A DNA stretch of 64,000 nt from Collinsella sp. BA40. GTDB lineage: Bacteria > Actinomycetota > Coriobacteriia > Coriobacteriales > Coriobacteriaceae. Each line of letters starts with the position of its first letter. The first letter of the stretch is position 1. The notes beneath the pieces are model-generated. The model ran no database searches, was not told where the DNA came from, and saw only the letters and a program-made list of their open reading frames with translations. Shown one piece after another: positions 26,468 to 35,142 of this stretch. The stretch lies in assembly GCF_008014645.1 (NCBI RefSeq), contig NZ_VOWY01000012.1:1-64000 (forward strand), in the 5' to 3' direction. Both the position numbers and the translations under genes were made by a program.

Positions 26468-26767
26468 CTACACCAATCGAGCGTAGTCCTGCCTTTGGTG
26501 AAACACGTGGGCGATGACGACCGCATCACTTTCAAAGTAGTACGGCATGATGTAGGAGTTGACGCGGCAGGCGTGGTACCCCAGCTTCGCGACCTCCGGT
26601 AACTTGCATAGCCCGTAGTCGATAACGCCGCTTGCGAGCAGCTCGAGCTGGCGCCTGTAGTCCTCAATGAAATGGCGGGTGGGCTGCATGCCAAATCCGC
26701 TGAGGTACTCGACGACGCCCTCGACCTCGACCTCCGCCGTCGGGAGAACCTTGACATCATAGGCCAT
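26468..26767 (-). CDS. RelE/ParE-family toxin
   Basis: A 99-aa protein with the ParE/RelE fold pattern: YDVKVLPTAEVEVEGVVEYL, then FIEDYRRQLELLASG, VAKLGYHACRVNSYIMPYYF and VVIAHVFHQRQDYARLV. It is predicted to be the toxin of a type II toxin-antitoxin pair; whether it blocks gyrase or cuts mRNA cannot be told. Its start overlaps the end of the antitoxin gene by 11 bp, so the two are translationally coupled. Confidence 0.88.
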   Translation of the reverse strand: MAYDVKVLPTAEVEVEGVVEYLSGFGMQPTRHFIEDYRRQLELLASGVIDYGLCKLPEVAKLGYHACRVNSYIMPYYFESDAVVIAHVFHQRQDYARLV

Positions 26768-27026
26768 ACTTTGCCTCGATCGATGCCAGGGATTCGAAGG
26801 CGTCTTTGGCGAGACCGTCGTTGCGCTCCCGCTCCGCCAGGGCGATGCGCCCCATCAGGCGCGCGCGGGCAAGCTCGGCCTCCATGCGATCATAATCCTC
26901 GGAGCGCATCACGACGAATTTACTGTATCCGTTTTTAGTGACCGTAATCGGACCGGCAGAAGACTCCACCAGCTCGGCGAAGCGAGAGGTGTCGCGCATG
27001 TCTTTCACGGGAACACAGACTGGCAT
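26757..27026 (-). CDS. Phd/YefM-family antitoxin
   Basis: 89 aa. The N-terminal DNA-binding part has the typical order VPVKDMRDTSRFAELVE...PITVTKNGYSKFVVMRSEDYD. The C-terminal helix that should bind the toxin is LARARLMGRIALAERERNDG. GGAGGTCCC precedes the ATG. A dyad just upstream is the likely operator through which the antitoxin or its complex with the toxin represses the operon. Confidence 0.9.
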   Translation of the reverse strand: MPVCVPVKDMRDTSRFAELVESSAGPITVTKNGYSKFVVMRSEDYDRMEAELARARLMGRIALAERERNDGLAKDAFESLASIEAKYGL

Positions 27027-27038
27027 AGGGACCTCCTT

Positions 27039-27060
27039 GCATAATTGTGCACATAATTAT
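27039..27060 (-). promoter_or_regulatory. Dyad operator of the toxin-antitoxin operon
   Basis: GCATAATTGTGCACATAATTAT contains two AATT half sites around the perfect dyad GTGCAC. It lies 13 bp upstream of the antitoxin start, where Phd/YefM autoregulators normally bind. Confidence 0.5.
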
Positions 27061-27159
27061 AACAAGTAAGCTGCACTTTGCAGGATGACTGCCCGGGCTT
27101 TGCGTTTTCAGAATAACTCCGCCATAGGCAAAATGGCTGATTTACAGGCTTCCTTTGGC

Positions 27160-27400
27160 CCTCCAACAAGATTAAGAAAACCAACGGCAGAGAGGGCTAC
27201 GAGCGGATTTACGAGCTGTGCGATTCCTACTACGAGTTCGATCGCACGGCCAGGCCTGCTGGTTCAACGAGGAGCAGGAGAAGGCCGACAAGCCACTCAT
27301 GCTCGAGCTTCTGGGCAGGCTCAACGCCCACATCGCGGAGCTGAACGACGGCTCCTTCGCCGTGGACGACCAGAAGACGCCGCGTGTCGAGGCGCTATAA
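27160..27400 (+). pseudogene. Frameshifted remnant of an unrecognised protein
   Basis: One frame gives KKTNGREGYERIYELCDSYY. After a shift near 27245 another gives FNEEQEKADKPLMLELLGRL followed by NAHIAELNDGSF and a stop at 27400. Together they look like one interrupted protein of which only this part is left. Function not recognised. Confidence 0.45.
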
Positions 27401-27483
27401 CCTGCGATCAAGTCGAACATCACCAAGGCCCGCGCGCTGCCCGGTGCACGTGCCTGCTCTGTCCAATCCTTTCGAACCCATCG

Positions 27484-27828
27484 CCGTACACGGTGGCCGC
27501 GCTCGCGGGCAGTGTCTCAACGGCACGGGTGAACCTGTATTTCGAGCTCGGCGACGAAGATGCCGAGGAGCGGCGCCTGATAGATACCGCGGTCGCGAAG
27601 GCTCGGCTGGGTGCCGAGGCGCTTGCGGCGGCGGCCGGGACGGAGCTCGCCGGCGTAAAGGAGATTCGCTACAACCGCGGCGGGGATTCCCGTTTTTGGG
27701 GTGCCATCTGCGCCGACGGCTGCGCGACGCCGGCCGGCGCGGCAAGCTCTATACCGGACCTCCATCCCAAGCCGATGGATGTTGAACGCGGCGTGGACGT
27801 AGATTGGTGGCTCAAGCCCTCGGCGTGA
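27484..27828 (+). pseudogene. C-terminal part of a SIMPL-domain (DUF541) protein
   Basis: The frame reads SVSTARVNLYFELGDEDAEE, LIDTAVAKARLGAEALAAAA and GTELAGVKEIRYN. The A-K-A-R-x-x-A-E-A-L-A-x-A-A-G-x-x-L-G/A-x-V pattern is the hallmark of the SIMPL domain. The N-terminal half and any signal peptide are missing, and no start codon with a binding site is seen. Confidence 0.55.
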
Positions 27829-27980
27829 TCAATTGTGCAACAGCTGCTGCACAATTCGCTTGGCGCGCTATTGCTCAACATCGACGGGCGGATCTTTCGC
27901 CCGTAATCCTTCTCGCATCGGTTCAGGTCCGTCTTACGTCCATGATCGCGTCCCAATGGAAGGCTCGATGCGTCCCGTCG

Positions 27981-28133
27981 GTGCAATCCTGCCGACTTTG
28001 CACATCCATATTGGAAAACTGCGAGTAGGGATACGGCTTCACCGTACGAACGCCCAGCTCATGTAATTGCTACAGAATCGATATACAAAGGATAATCGCA
28101 GGCGGATGGGAAAAGCCGGCAAGATTGCATTTC
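27981..28133. repeat. Two copies of a dispersed AAAGTCGGCA-type repeat
   Basis: Inverted copy at 27981-28007 (GTGCAATCCTGCCGACTTTG...) and direct copy at 28106-28133 (ATGGGAAAAGCCGGCAAGAT...). Their common core is close to AAAGTCGGCAGGATTGCA. Related copies occur at 53041-53062 and 53161-53190. Confidence 0.5.
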
Positions 28134-28321
28134 AGCATCCTGGATGCGTCGTCGAGCCGGATACGAGGGTGCATGGCTTCGCGTGGGCGCCTCGTCATAA
28201 CGGTGCCGCGCATCGTGGGCGGTTCTCAGATGCTTTGTCATATCGGCGCCGCCTGCAGCCTGCTCGAAGGCGGTCACCTTGACGCATCGGTTGCGCCTGG
28301 GTCCCCGCCGCCGTACGAGAC

Positions 28322-28357
28322 AAAAAGAGAGGGCCGGCCCTGTTGGCCAGCCCTCTC
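28322..28357 (-). terminator. Intrinsic terminator read leftward
   Basis: GAGAGGGCTGGCC pairs with GGCCGGCCCTCTC (one mismatch) and is followed on the minus strand by TTTTTG. It directly follows the stop of a short leftward frame. Confidence 0.6.
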
Positions 28358-28487
28358 AAGAGCGCGTTGCGCCTTTGACGGCGCGCTGCTTGAGCGCGGG
28401 CTCCATACGCGAATCGCTCGCGGCGCGTTCGCGTTTTCTGAACGCCTTTCGGGGAACGCGCTCAAGCTCGTCCGCGATGCCTCGAAA

Positions 28488-28493
28488 TATAAT
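28488..28493 (+). promoter_or_regulatory. -10 box (TATAAT) for the surface-protein gene
   Basis: A consensus TATAAT stands 89 bp upstream of the ATG at 28582. No good -35 box is seen at 17 bp. Confidence 0.45.
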
Positions 28494-28581
28494 GAGACCG
28501 CCTATGAAGCAGGGCGTTGCCCCTGGATGGGCTGTGTAAAGAAGACGATGCAAGGCATGAAGAGATACGGAGAAAGACGAG

Positions 28582-31527
28582 ATGACGATGGTGAAGAACG
28601 GGAGGCGCCTCGGTGGGGGCAGGGCACGGCGGGCCGTCGCCCTCGTGCTCTGCGCGGGGCTGGTTGCTGCTGCCCCCGCGGCGGCGGGCGCGCTGGAGAG
28701 CGTGCCGGCGGGTGCGCAGGGACGGCCGCCCGCGGCTGCACAGGACGCCGGCGCCCAGGCTGCCCAGCCGGCCCAGATGAAGATCGAGGACTACCTCAAA
28801 AGCTGCTGGAAGGAGCGGAGGACCGAGGTCGACCTCACGCCGTACAACATCGACGACGAAGAGCTGAATGCCGTCCTCTTCGGCATCCACTACGAGGAGC
28901 CCGAATACTATTGGATCATCCGCTACCAGGTATACGACACGGATAGGGTGACGGGAAAGGTCACGACGTACTATCCGCAGTACACCGACGAGGTGGGCAC
29001 CCCGTTCGACCGCAGCGAGGAGCTGGAGCGCGAATGGGACGTCGTTCGGACGCTCACGGAAAACTGCACCACGGATGTGGAGAAGGCGCTCGTCGTGCAC
29101 GACCACCTCGTGCGCACCATCACCTACAGCAAGAAGCTGGGCACCCATATTCCGCACGACATCGAGGGCGGTATCTTGGAAAAGCAGTGCGTATGCGAGG
29201 GCTACGCGCTTGCATACAAGTACTATATGAACCGCCTGGGCATCCCCTGCAAGGTAGTGAGCGGTGCCGCGGGCGGGGAGTCCCACGCGTGGAACCAGAT
29301 CAGGATCGACGGCAAGTGGTATATGGTCGACGCCACGTGGGACGATCCCAACGACTCGGATCACACGGTCAAGCACCAGTTCTTCCTGAAGAGCGAGCAT
29401 AGTTTTCCCCGGCACGATTGGGTTAAGGACAACTTCGAGCGTTGCACCGACACCACCTACGACGATGCGGCGTGGGCTCAGATGTCGCGCAACATGGCCG
29501 GCCACCAGGGGTCCCTCATTGTCCCCGGCTACTTTATAGGCGACGACGGGCTGAAGACCGGCATCTGGAAGTTCGACGCGAAGAATCTGGCGGCCCCCGG
29601 CACGCTGGCTATCGAGCTCAACGACCAGTGGGAGCTGAGGGAAGGCCAGAGCGGCATCGGCTTGGCGGAGGTCTCCTACTACGACGGCATGCTGTACTAC
29701 AGCACGCCGAAGGCCGTGTGGCGATGGGACTTCTCGGAACCTGCCAAACCCGAGAAGGTCTTCGAGCTCGATAAGGACGACCCCGACCAGATCTGGTACC
29801 TGCACGTGGCTGACGGCAAGGTCTATTACGAGACGGCGCGCTACGCCAACGATGTTCGCGAGCGTCGCGAGTTCGTGTTCGACAAGGACTTCCAAAAGGT
29901 GAAGCATCCCATCGCGGTGACGGGCGACGTGCTGGAGCTCAAGGTCGGCGGCAGCCCGAAGGGCGACTTCCTGCGCGCCGCGGCCCCGGGCGCTCTCTCG
30001 TTCACGTCCAACGACCCCGCCATCTGCGAGGTCGAGCCGATCATGGGCGGCAAATCCGTCCAGCTGCATCCGAAGAAGGCCGGCAGGACGACGGTTACGG
30101 TCACCGCGACGGAAACGGACCACTACCTGCCGGGCACGAAGGACGTGGCCATCGTCGTCACCGATGATTCCCAGGTAGACGAGCAGGTCACCGTGAGCTA
30201 CGAGGCGGGGGACAACGGCTCCGTGGCCGTGGTGGACAGCGTGACGAAGGAGCCCGTCTCCAACGGCGCCGCAGTGGGCAAGAATTCCAGCCTGCTGTAC
30301 ACGGCGACGCCTGCAAAGGGCTATGCGGTGAAGAACTGGATCGTCAACGGAAGCGTTTACAGGGAGCAGGGGAGCGTCTACACGGGCACCGAGCTCGTGC
30401 GTACGGTAACGGCTTCAACGGACCATGTGAAGGTCGAGTTCGCGAAGGCGCCCGTGCCGCTGCAGGGCATCGCTTTGAACAAGACGGCGCTCGCGCTTGA
30501 AAAGGGCGCCTCCGAGGTACTGACCGTGACGTTAAATCCTGCTGACACCACGGATAGCAAGGACGTTACCTGGAAGAGCTCGAACGATGCCGTGGCCACC
30601 GTCGACGCCGACGGGCGCGTCACGGCGGTCGGACGGGGCGAGACGGTCGTTACGGCGACGTCCGTCGCGGGCGGCCATACGGCGAGCTGCACGGTCACGG
30701 TGTCGGAGCCGGAGCCGGAGCCCAAGCCCGAGCCGCAGGTCGACAAGGGTAAGCTGCGCGCCGTATTCGATGAGTGCAAGGTGCTGGATGCCAAGGACTA
30801 CACGACGATGACCTGGCATCCGTTCGTGGCCGCTCTCGACCGCGCGCAGCAGGTTCTGAAGGATGATGCCGCCACGCAGCCGCAGGTCGATGAGGCCCTG
30901 AAGGGGCTTCAGGCCGCCCGCGCCGGCCTGAAGCCCGTCGAGAAGGTCGCCTTCTCCGACGTCGACAAGGAGACGGCGCACAGGGCCGAGGTCGAGTGGC
31001 TGGCCGCCAACGGCATCTCCAAGGGCTGGGAGAACGCTGACGGTACGTCTAGCTTCCGCCCCTACGCCACGGTGAAGCGCGCCGACATGGCCGCGTTCCT
31101 CTACCGACTGGCCGGCGAGCCGGAGTTCGACGCCAAGGACGTCGCCTTCGCCGACGTGGACGAGAAGACCCCGCACCGCGACGCCATCCTGTGGCTCGCC
31201 GCGGAGGGCATCTCCACCGGCTGGAAGGGCGCCGACGGCAAGGCGGAGTTCCGCCCCTACGCCGAGATCGCCCGCTGCGACATGGCCGCGTTCCTGTACC
31301 GCATGGCCGGCGAGCCGGAGTTCGAGGCCAAGGACGCCTTCTCGGACGTCGCGAGGGACACGCCGCACCGCGAGGCCGTGCTGTGGCTGGCCGCCTCCGG
31401 CGTCTCCACCGGCTGGACCGCCGAGGACGGCACCAAGACGTTCCGCCCCTACGACCGGATCGTCCGCTGCGACATGGCCGCGTTCCTGCATCGCATGGCG
31501 GAGAAGGGCCTGGTGGACCTGAGGTAG
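28582..31527 (+). CDS. Secreted transglutaminase-like surface protein with Big2, FIVAR and three SLH-like repeats
   Basis: 981 aa with an N-terminal signal peptide (RRAVALVLCAGLVAAAPAAAG). Order of parts: a transglutaminase/protease-like domain with Cys205 in CVCEGYA, His235 in ESHAWN and Asp250 in MVDATWDD. Then follow a region of unknown fold, an InlB-type beta repeat (about 535-620: VSYEAGDNGSVAVVD...AKGYAVKNWIVNG), a Big2 domain (about 625-708), a proline/glutamate linker and a FIVAR-like helical piece (about 720-785). Three SLH-like repeats follow (about 788-975), each with FSDV/FADV, WLAA.GIS.GW and FRPY...DMAAFLYRMAG. It has no LPXTG motif, so the repeats should attach it to the wall. 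The transglutaminase fold may cut or cross-link peptides; its target is unknown. Confidence 0.85.
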   Translation: MTMVKNGRRLGGGRARRAVALVLCAGLVAAAPAAAGALESVPAGAQGRPPAAAQDAGAQAAQPAQMKIEDYLKSCWKERRTEVDLTPYNIDDEELNAVLFGIHYEEPEYYWIIRYQVYDTDRVTGKVTTYYPQYTDEVGTPFDRSEELEREWDVVRTLTENCTTDVEKALVVHDHLVRTITYSKKLGTHIPHDIEGGILEKQCVCEGYALAYKYYMNRLGIPCKVVSGAAGGESHAWNQIRIDGKWYMVDATWDDPNDSDHTVKHQFFLKSEHSFPRHDWVKDNFERCTDTTYDDAAWAQMSRNMAGHQGSLIVPGYFIGDDGLKTGIWKFDAKNLAAPGTLAIELNDQWELREGQSGIGLAEVSYYDGMLYYSTPKAVWRWDFSEPAKPEKVFELDKDDPDQIWYLHVADGKVYYETARYANDVRERREFVFDKDFQKVKHPIAVTGDVLELKVGGSPKGDFLRAAAPGALSFTSNDPAICEVEPIMGGKSVQLHPKKAGRTTVTVTATETDHYLPGTKDVAIVVTDDSQVDEQVTVSYEAGDNGSVAVVDSVTKEPVSNGAAVGKNSSLLYTATPAKGYAVKNWIVNGSVYREQGSVYTGTELVRTVTASTDHVKVEFAKAPVPLQGIALNKTALALEKGASEVLTVTLNPADTTDSKDVTWKSSNDAVATVDADGRVTAVGRGETVVTATSVAGGHTASCTVTVSEPEPEPKPEPQVDKGKLRAVFDECKVLDAKDYTTMTWHPFVAALDRAQQVLKDDAATQPQVDEALKGLQAARAGLKPVEKVAFSDVDKETAHRAEVEWLAANGISKGWENADGTSSFRPYATVKRADMAAFLYRLAGEPEFDAKDVAFADVDEKTPHRDAILWLAAEGISTGWKGADGKAEFRPYAEIARCDMAAFLYRMAGEPEFEAKDAFSDVARDTPHREAVLWLAASGVSTGWTAEDGTKTFRPYDRIVRCDMAAFLHRMAEKGLVDLR

Positions 31528-31536
31528 GGAACCGCC

Positions 31537-31567
31537 CTCTCGGAAAAGGGACAGGCACTTTTCTGAG
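31537..31567. repeat. 29-bp palindromic repeat, copy A
   Basis: CTCGGAAAAGGGACAGGCAC followed by TTTTCTGAG, 9 bp after the stop of the surface-protein gene. Seven copies exist in this window (see 31660, 33798, 38127, 38173, 38294, 38341). Ends CTC(A/G)G...CTGAG are inverted. Confidence 0.75.
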
Positions 31568-31659
31568 CGCGGCGCCGCGGTCCCCGTCGGGTGCCGGGGC
31601 GCTTCCGCTGACATATCCCCGCCGCGAGGGGGCTGGCCCCCTCCTTTTTCGCTGCCCCT

Positions 31660-31688
31660 CTCAGAAAAGGGACAGGCACCTTTCTGAG
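31660..31688. repeat. 29-bp palindromic repeat, copy B
   Basis: CTCAGAAAAGGGACAGGCAC followed by CTTTCTGAG. Same family and orientation as copy A. Confidence 0.75.
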
Positions 31689-31743
31689 CACGGGGGCGCC
31701 TTTCCGAGCACGGGGGCCGCCGCTGGGCAGCGCCCGCGCCGCC

Positions 31744-31777
31744 GGGGATCGGTTTTCGGACCGGTCCCCGTTTTTTT
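31744..31777 (+). terminator. Intrinsic terminator after the surface-protein gene
   Basis: GGGGATCGG pairs with CCGGTCCCC (one G-U pair) and is followed by GTTTTTTT. It lies 217 bp after the stop codon, beyond two palindromic repeats. Confidence 0.8.
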
Positions 31778-31854
31778 ACGTCGGCCCCGCCGTGCGGCCG
31801 CTGCCGTTGCATCGCCGTCCGCCGCCCCCGTCTGCCGCGCTTGGGCAAGATGGC

Positions 31855-31860
31855 TACAAT
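31855..31860 (+). promoter_or_regulatory. -10 box (TACAAT) for the gene at 31916
   Basis: GGCTACAATGG lies 56 bp upstream of the ATG; the same box recurs ahead of several genes here. Confidence 0.5.
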
Positions 31861-31915
31861 GGCGAGGTGAAGGAAGACGTTCCACCAGGCAGGATACGGT
31901 GAAGGGGAGTCAACC

Positions 31916-32443
31916 ATGGAAGCGAAGACATTCACCTCGGCGAGCGCCGCGAAGTTCATCAAGCGCTTGGAGAACGAGAAGAGCCGCCTCGTCTCCCTCG
32001 AGTTGAAGAACTCGACCTACGTGCTGGCCCAGGGCGAGGAGAGCGAGCCCCCGGTGTACGATTACCGGGCGACCGTGGAGCGGGTCGACGAGTTGGACGA
32101 TACCATCCGCCGTATTCGCCATGCGCTGCACGTGTTCAACGCGCACACGGTTATCCCCGACGAGGACATCACCGTGGACGAAGCCCTCATCCAGCTGGCC
32201 CAGATGAACGGCAAGCTGCGCCGCCTCGAGCGCTTGCGCGAGGTCGAGCCGAAGAAGCGCCTCGAGAGCGGCATGTTCGGCGTCAAGGGCATGATCGAGT
32301 ACGAGTACGCGAACTTCGACATCAAGGAGGCGTTCGCCGACTACGAGGTGCTCTACCGCCGTATCTCCGACCTGCAGCTGCGCCTCGACCTGGTGAACCA
32401 GACCGAGACGTTTACGGTCGAGTTGGAAGCGGGCGCGCTCTAG
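31916..32443 (+). CDS. Conserved hypothetical helical protein, 175 aa
   Basis: A charged, mostly alpha-helical cytoplasmic protein. Segments include FIKRLENEKSRLVSLELKNS, VERVDELDDTIRRIRHALHV and IQLAQMNGKLRRLERLRE, which suggest coiled coils. It then has a phenylalanine/tyrosine-rich part IEYEYANFDIKEAFADYEVL and ends LQLRLDLVNQTETFTVEL. The ending recalls the DIP1984/septicolysin-like proteins, but identity is not certain. GGGGAG precedes the ATG, and a TACAAT promoter is upstream. Monocistronic. Confidence 0.75.
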   Translation: MEAKTFTSASAAKFIKRLENEKSRLVSLELKNSTYVLAQGEESEPPVYDYRATVERVDELDDTIRRIRHALHVFNAHTVIPDEDITVDEALIQLAQMNGKLRRLERLREVEPKKRLESGMFGVKGMIEYEYANFDIKEAFADYEVLYRRISDLQLRLDLVNQTETFTVELEAGAL

Positions 32444-32613
32444 CGGCTGCTCGTTCCGAACCGAAGGCGGCATTCTTTTACGATTTTGTTCAGATGGGGT
32501 TTGACCGTTCGAGTTGCTTGTTGTTGGTAGTTGCTTGTCCTGTACGGTTTCGTGTTGGAGCTATCAAGGGCCTTGAAGTTGACCATCAAACAAACCGCCT
32601 CGGTTGAAAACTT

Positions 32614-32639
32614 CCCGGGCCTGGCTCGTCCAGCCCGGG
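32614..32639. other. GC-rich stem-loop upstream of the alcohol dehydrogenase
   Basis: CCCGGGCCTGG pairs with CCAGCCCGGG (one bulge) around a 5-nt loop. No T-run follows on the plus strand, so it is more likely a leader structure than a terminator. Confidence 0.35.
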
Positions 32640-32701
32640 CGCTGCGGCAGTTCGGTTTCATGCAGCATCTTCATCCGATAGAGACAAGATAGGGAACCCC
32701 C

Positions 32702-33757
32702 ATGAAAGCTCTGGTACACGACGGCTACGGACATATCGCCCTGGAGGACCGCGCCGATCCGCAGGTACAGGACCCCGGCGACGCCGTCGTGCGCGTGACG
32801 TGCTCGACCATCTGTACGAGCGACCTGCATATCATCCACGGCGCCGTTCCGCGCGCCACGCCCGACACGGTGCTCGGCCACGAGTTCGTGGGCGTCGTCG
32901 AGCGGGTGGGCGAGGGCGTGCGCAGCCTCCACCCCGGAGACCGCGTTGCCGTGAGCTGCGAGACCTTTTGCGGCGAGTGCTTCTATTGCGAGCGCGGCTG
33001 GGTGAACAACTGCGTCGAGGGCGGCTGGGAGCTGGGCTGCTGCGCGGACGGCTGCCAGGCCGAGCTGGCGCGCGTGCCGCATGCGGACCAGACCTGCGCC
33101 GTCATCCCCGCGGACGTGACCGACGAGGCCGCGCTCTTCCTGGGCGACATCGTGGCCACGGGTCATTGGGGTGCGGAGATCGCCCAGATCGAGTCCGGCT
33201 CCACGGTTGCCGTGATCGGCGCCGGCCCGGTGGGCCTGGCCACCATGATGTGCGCCCGCCTGCATGAGCCCGCCCGCATCGTCGCGATCGACATCGATTC
33301 GGCGCGCCTGGCCCTCGCCCGCGAGCGCGGCCTGGCCGACGTCGTGATCGATGCGAGCGATATGGACCTCGACGCCGTCGAGGCCGCCGTGCGCGAGCTC
33401 TCCTGCGGTCGCGGTGCCGATAGCGTGATCGAGGCGGCCGGCGGATCGAACACCTTCGAGATGGCGTGGCGCATCGCCCGCCCGCACGGCGTGGTGGTGC
33501 TCTCCGCCATGTACGAGGGGGCGCAGACGCTTCCGCTGCACCGGATGTACGGCAAGAACCTCGTCTTCAAGACGGGCGGCGTGGACGCGTGCAACCTGGG
33601 CGAGACCATGCGCCTGGTGCAGGAGGGCCGCATCGACACGGGCTGCCTCATATCGGGCCGTTACCCGCTCAACGACATCGTAGAGGCCTACCGCGCGTTC
33701 GAGGTGCACGAGGACGGCTGCCTCAAGCTGGTCATCACGCCCTGGGAAGAACGCTAG
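32702..33757 (+). CDS. Zinc-dependent alcohol dehydrogenase family protein
   Basis: 351 aa, medium-chain dehydrogenase/reductase. The catalytic zinc ligands are Cys38 (STICTSDLH) and the GHE motif (His60/Glu61). The four structural-zinc cysteines are 90, 93, 96 and 104 in CGECFYCERGWVNNC. The nucleotide fold has VAVIGAGPVGLAT near 172-185, followed by IVAIDIDSARL, where the Asp suggests NAD rather than NADP. The substrate is probably a small secondary or primary alcohol, but cannot be fixed. The weak ribosome site is AGGGAA. It is preceded by a 258-bp leader with a stem-loop and followed by palindromic repeat copy C. Confidence 0.9.
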   Translation: MKALVHDGYGHIALEDRADPQVQDPGDAVVRVTCSTICTSDLHIIHGAVPRATPDTVLGHEFVGVVERVGEGVRSLHPGDRVAVSCETFCGECFYCERGWVNNCVEGGWELGCCADGCQAELARVPHADQTCAVIPADVTDEAALFLGDIVATGHWGAEIAQIESGSTVAVIGAGPVGLATMMCARLHEPARIVAIDIDSARLALARERGLADVVIDASDMDLDAVEAAVRELSCGRGADSVIEAAGGSNTFEMAWRIARPHGVVVLSAMYEGAQTLPLHRMYGKNLVFKTGGVDACNLGETMRLVQEGRIDTGCLISGRYPLNDIVEAYRAFEVHEDGCLKLVITPWEER

Positions 33758-33797
33758 CGCCGGGGTCCGCCCGCGGGAGCCCGCCTCAGACGGGTGC

Positions 33798-33825
33798 TCA
33801 GATTAGTGCCTGTCCCTTTTCCGAG
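33798..33825. repeat. 29-bp palindromic repeat, copy C
   Basis: CTCAGATTAGTGCCTGTCCC followed by TTTTCCGAG, 41 bp after the dehydrogenase stop, in the opposite orientation to copies A and B. Confidence 0.7.
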
Positions 33826-34025
33826 AGGGGCGGACGGGGGATGGCGCCGCCGACGCCCGCCGCACGGGGGCGCCGGCACGCCTTGCTCTGGTGCGGTTTT
33901 GGGATTGGATGCAGATTCGGTCGGCGCCGGCTCTTGCGGCGTGCGCGATGCGGGAATCGCCGCTAGTATGGAGCCCTATGTCCCACGGGCTCACGGCCCG
34001 CATCGCGCACGAGGAGTTCGCCCGC

Positions 34026-34979
34026 ATGATCTATTCGCTGGCTCCTATGGAAGGCCTGACCGGGTCGACGTTTCGCGCCGTGCACGCGGAGTGCTTCGGC
34101 GCGCTCGACCGCTACTACACGCCGTTCTTGGCACCGCCGCATGTGGACTCGGGATTTGGCAAGAAGGCGCTCAAGGAGCTCGACCCCGGCCGTGGCGCGG
34201 GGCTCGACGTGGTGCCGCAGCTGCTTACGAAAAATGCCGACGAGTTCGTGTGGGCCGCGCAGGTCCTGGCCGAGATGGGCTTTTCGGAGGTGAACCTCAA
34301 CCTGGGCTGCCCCTCGGGCACGGTGGTGGCCAAGGGACGCGGCTCGGGGTTCCTGCGCGACCTCGACGGGCTCGAGGCGTTCCTGCAAGACGTGTGCGAA
34401 CGCTCGCCGCTGCCCGTCTCGGTGAAGACGCGCCTGGGGATCGCGGACGATGCGGAGTACGAGCGCGTGCTCGAGCTGTATCGCCGCTGCCCGCTCGCGG
34501 AGCTCATCGTGCACCCGCGCGTGCAGAAGGATCGCTACCAGGGCGCGCCGCGATGGGAGCCCTATGGCGAGACGCTGGCGACCGCTCCCTTCCCGGCGGC
34601 GTACAACGGCGACGTCTTCTCCGTGGATGATCGCGATGCGCTGCTGGCCGCCTATCCCGCTACGCGCCATGTGATGCTGGGGCGCGGCCTGCTGGCGAAC
34701 CCGGCGCTCGCGCGCATGATGGCGGGCGGCCCCTCGGTCGCTCCTGCCGAGCTGCGCGCGTTCCACGACAAGCTGTTTGCGGCGTATGTGGACGAGATCG
34801 GCGGCAACGCGGTGTTTCGCCTGAAGGAATGGTGGTTCTACGCCAAGTTCGCCTTCGCGAACCCCCAGGCGGTGCACCGCCTCGTGCGCAAGGTGCGCAA
34901 GCTCGACGAATACGAGGCGGCGGTCGCGCGCGTGTTCGCGAACGAGCCGTTTGCCGAGGTCGCGCGCTTCAGCGCGTAG
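34026..34979 (+). CDS. dus: tRNA-dihydrouridine synthase
   Basis: 317 aa, a flavoenzyme reducing uridines in tRNA D-loops with NAD(P)H. The N-terminal SLAPMEGLTGSTFR binds FMN. The catalytic cysteine is Cys95 in NLNLGCPSGTV. Further family motifs are SVKTRLGI, ELIVHPRVQKDRYQG, YNGDVFS and MLGRGLLANP. The start at 34026 places the FMN motif at the usual distance, with GAGGAG upstream; the ATG at 33978 would add an atypical extension. It is a member of the DusB-like bacterial family, although the exact site specificity cannot be assigned. Confidence 0.92.
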   Translation: MIYSLAPMEGLTGSTFRAVHAECFGALDRYYTPFLAPPHVDSGFGKKALKELDPGRGAGLDVVPQLLTKNADEFVWAAQVLAEMGFSEVNLNLGCPSGTVVAKGRGSGFLRDLDGLEAFLQDVCERSPLPVSVKTRLGIADDAEYERVLELYRRCPLAELIVHPRVQKDRYQGAPRWEPYGETLATAPFPAAYNGDVFSVDDRDALLAAYPATRHVMLGRGLLANPALARMMAGGPSVAPAELRAFHDKLFAAYVDEIGGNAVFRLKEWWFYAKFAFANPQAVHRLVRKVRKLDEYEAAVARVFANEPFAEVARFSA

Positions 34980-35094
34980 CGGCGCCTGCGCCGGATGCGG
35001 ATACCGCGGGCGACGCGGGGCGCGGAGCGGCCGGATGCGGGTCCGGTGCGCATGCATGCCGGGTTCCGCACGTACCGCTCCGCGCGTCGCGGGC

Positions 35095-35100
35095 TACAAT
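35095..35100 (+). promoter_or_regulatory. -10 box (TACAAT) for the GTPase gene
   Basis: GGGCTACAATGG lies 43 bp upstream of the ATG at 35143. Confidence 0.5.
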
Positions 35101-35142
35101 GGTGCAATCGAATCGCCCACCACCGAAGAACGGATAGCCGCC

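Larger units (their letters stand above)
27829..28581. other. 750-bp stretch without a convincing gene
   Basis: It contains two copies of a short dispersed repeat (27981-28133). A leftward frame ends ...LKQRAVKGATRS at 28356, immediately followed by an intrinsic terminator, so a short gene or gene tail may once have been read leftward here. The promoter of the surface-protein gene is also in this stretch. No complete gene is supported. Confidence 0.4.
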
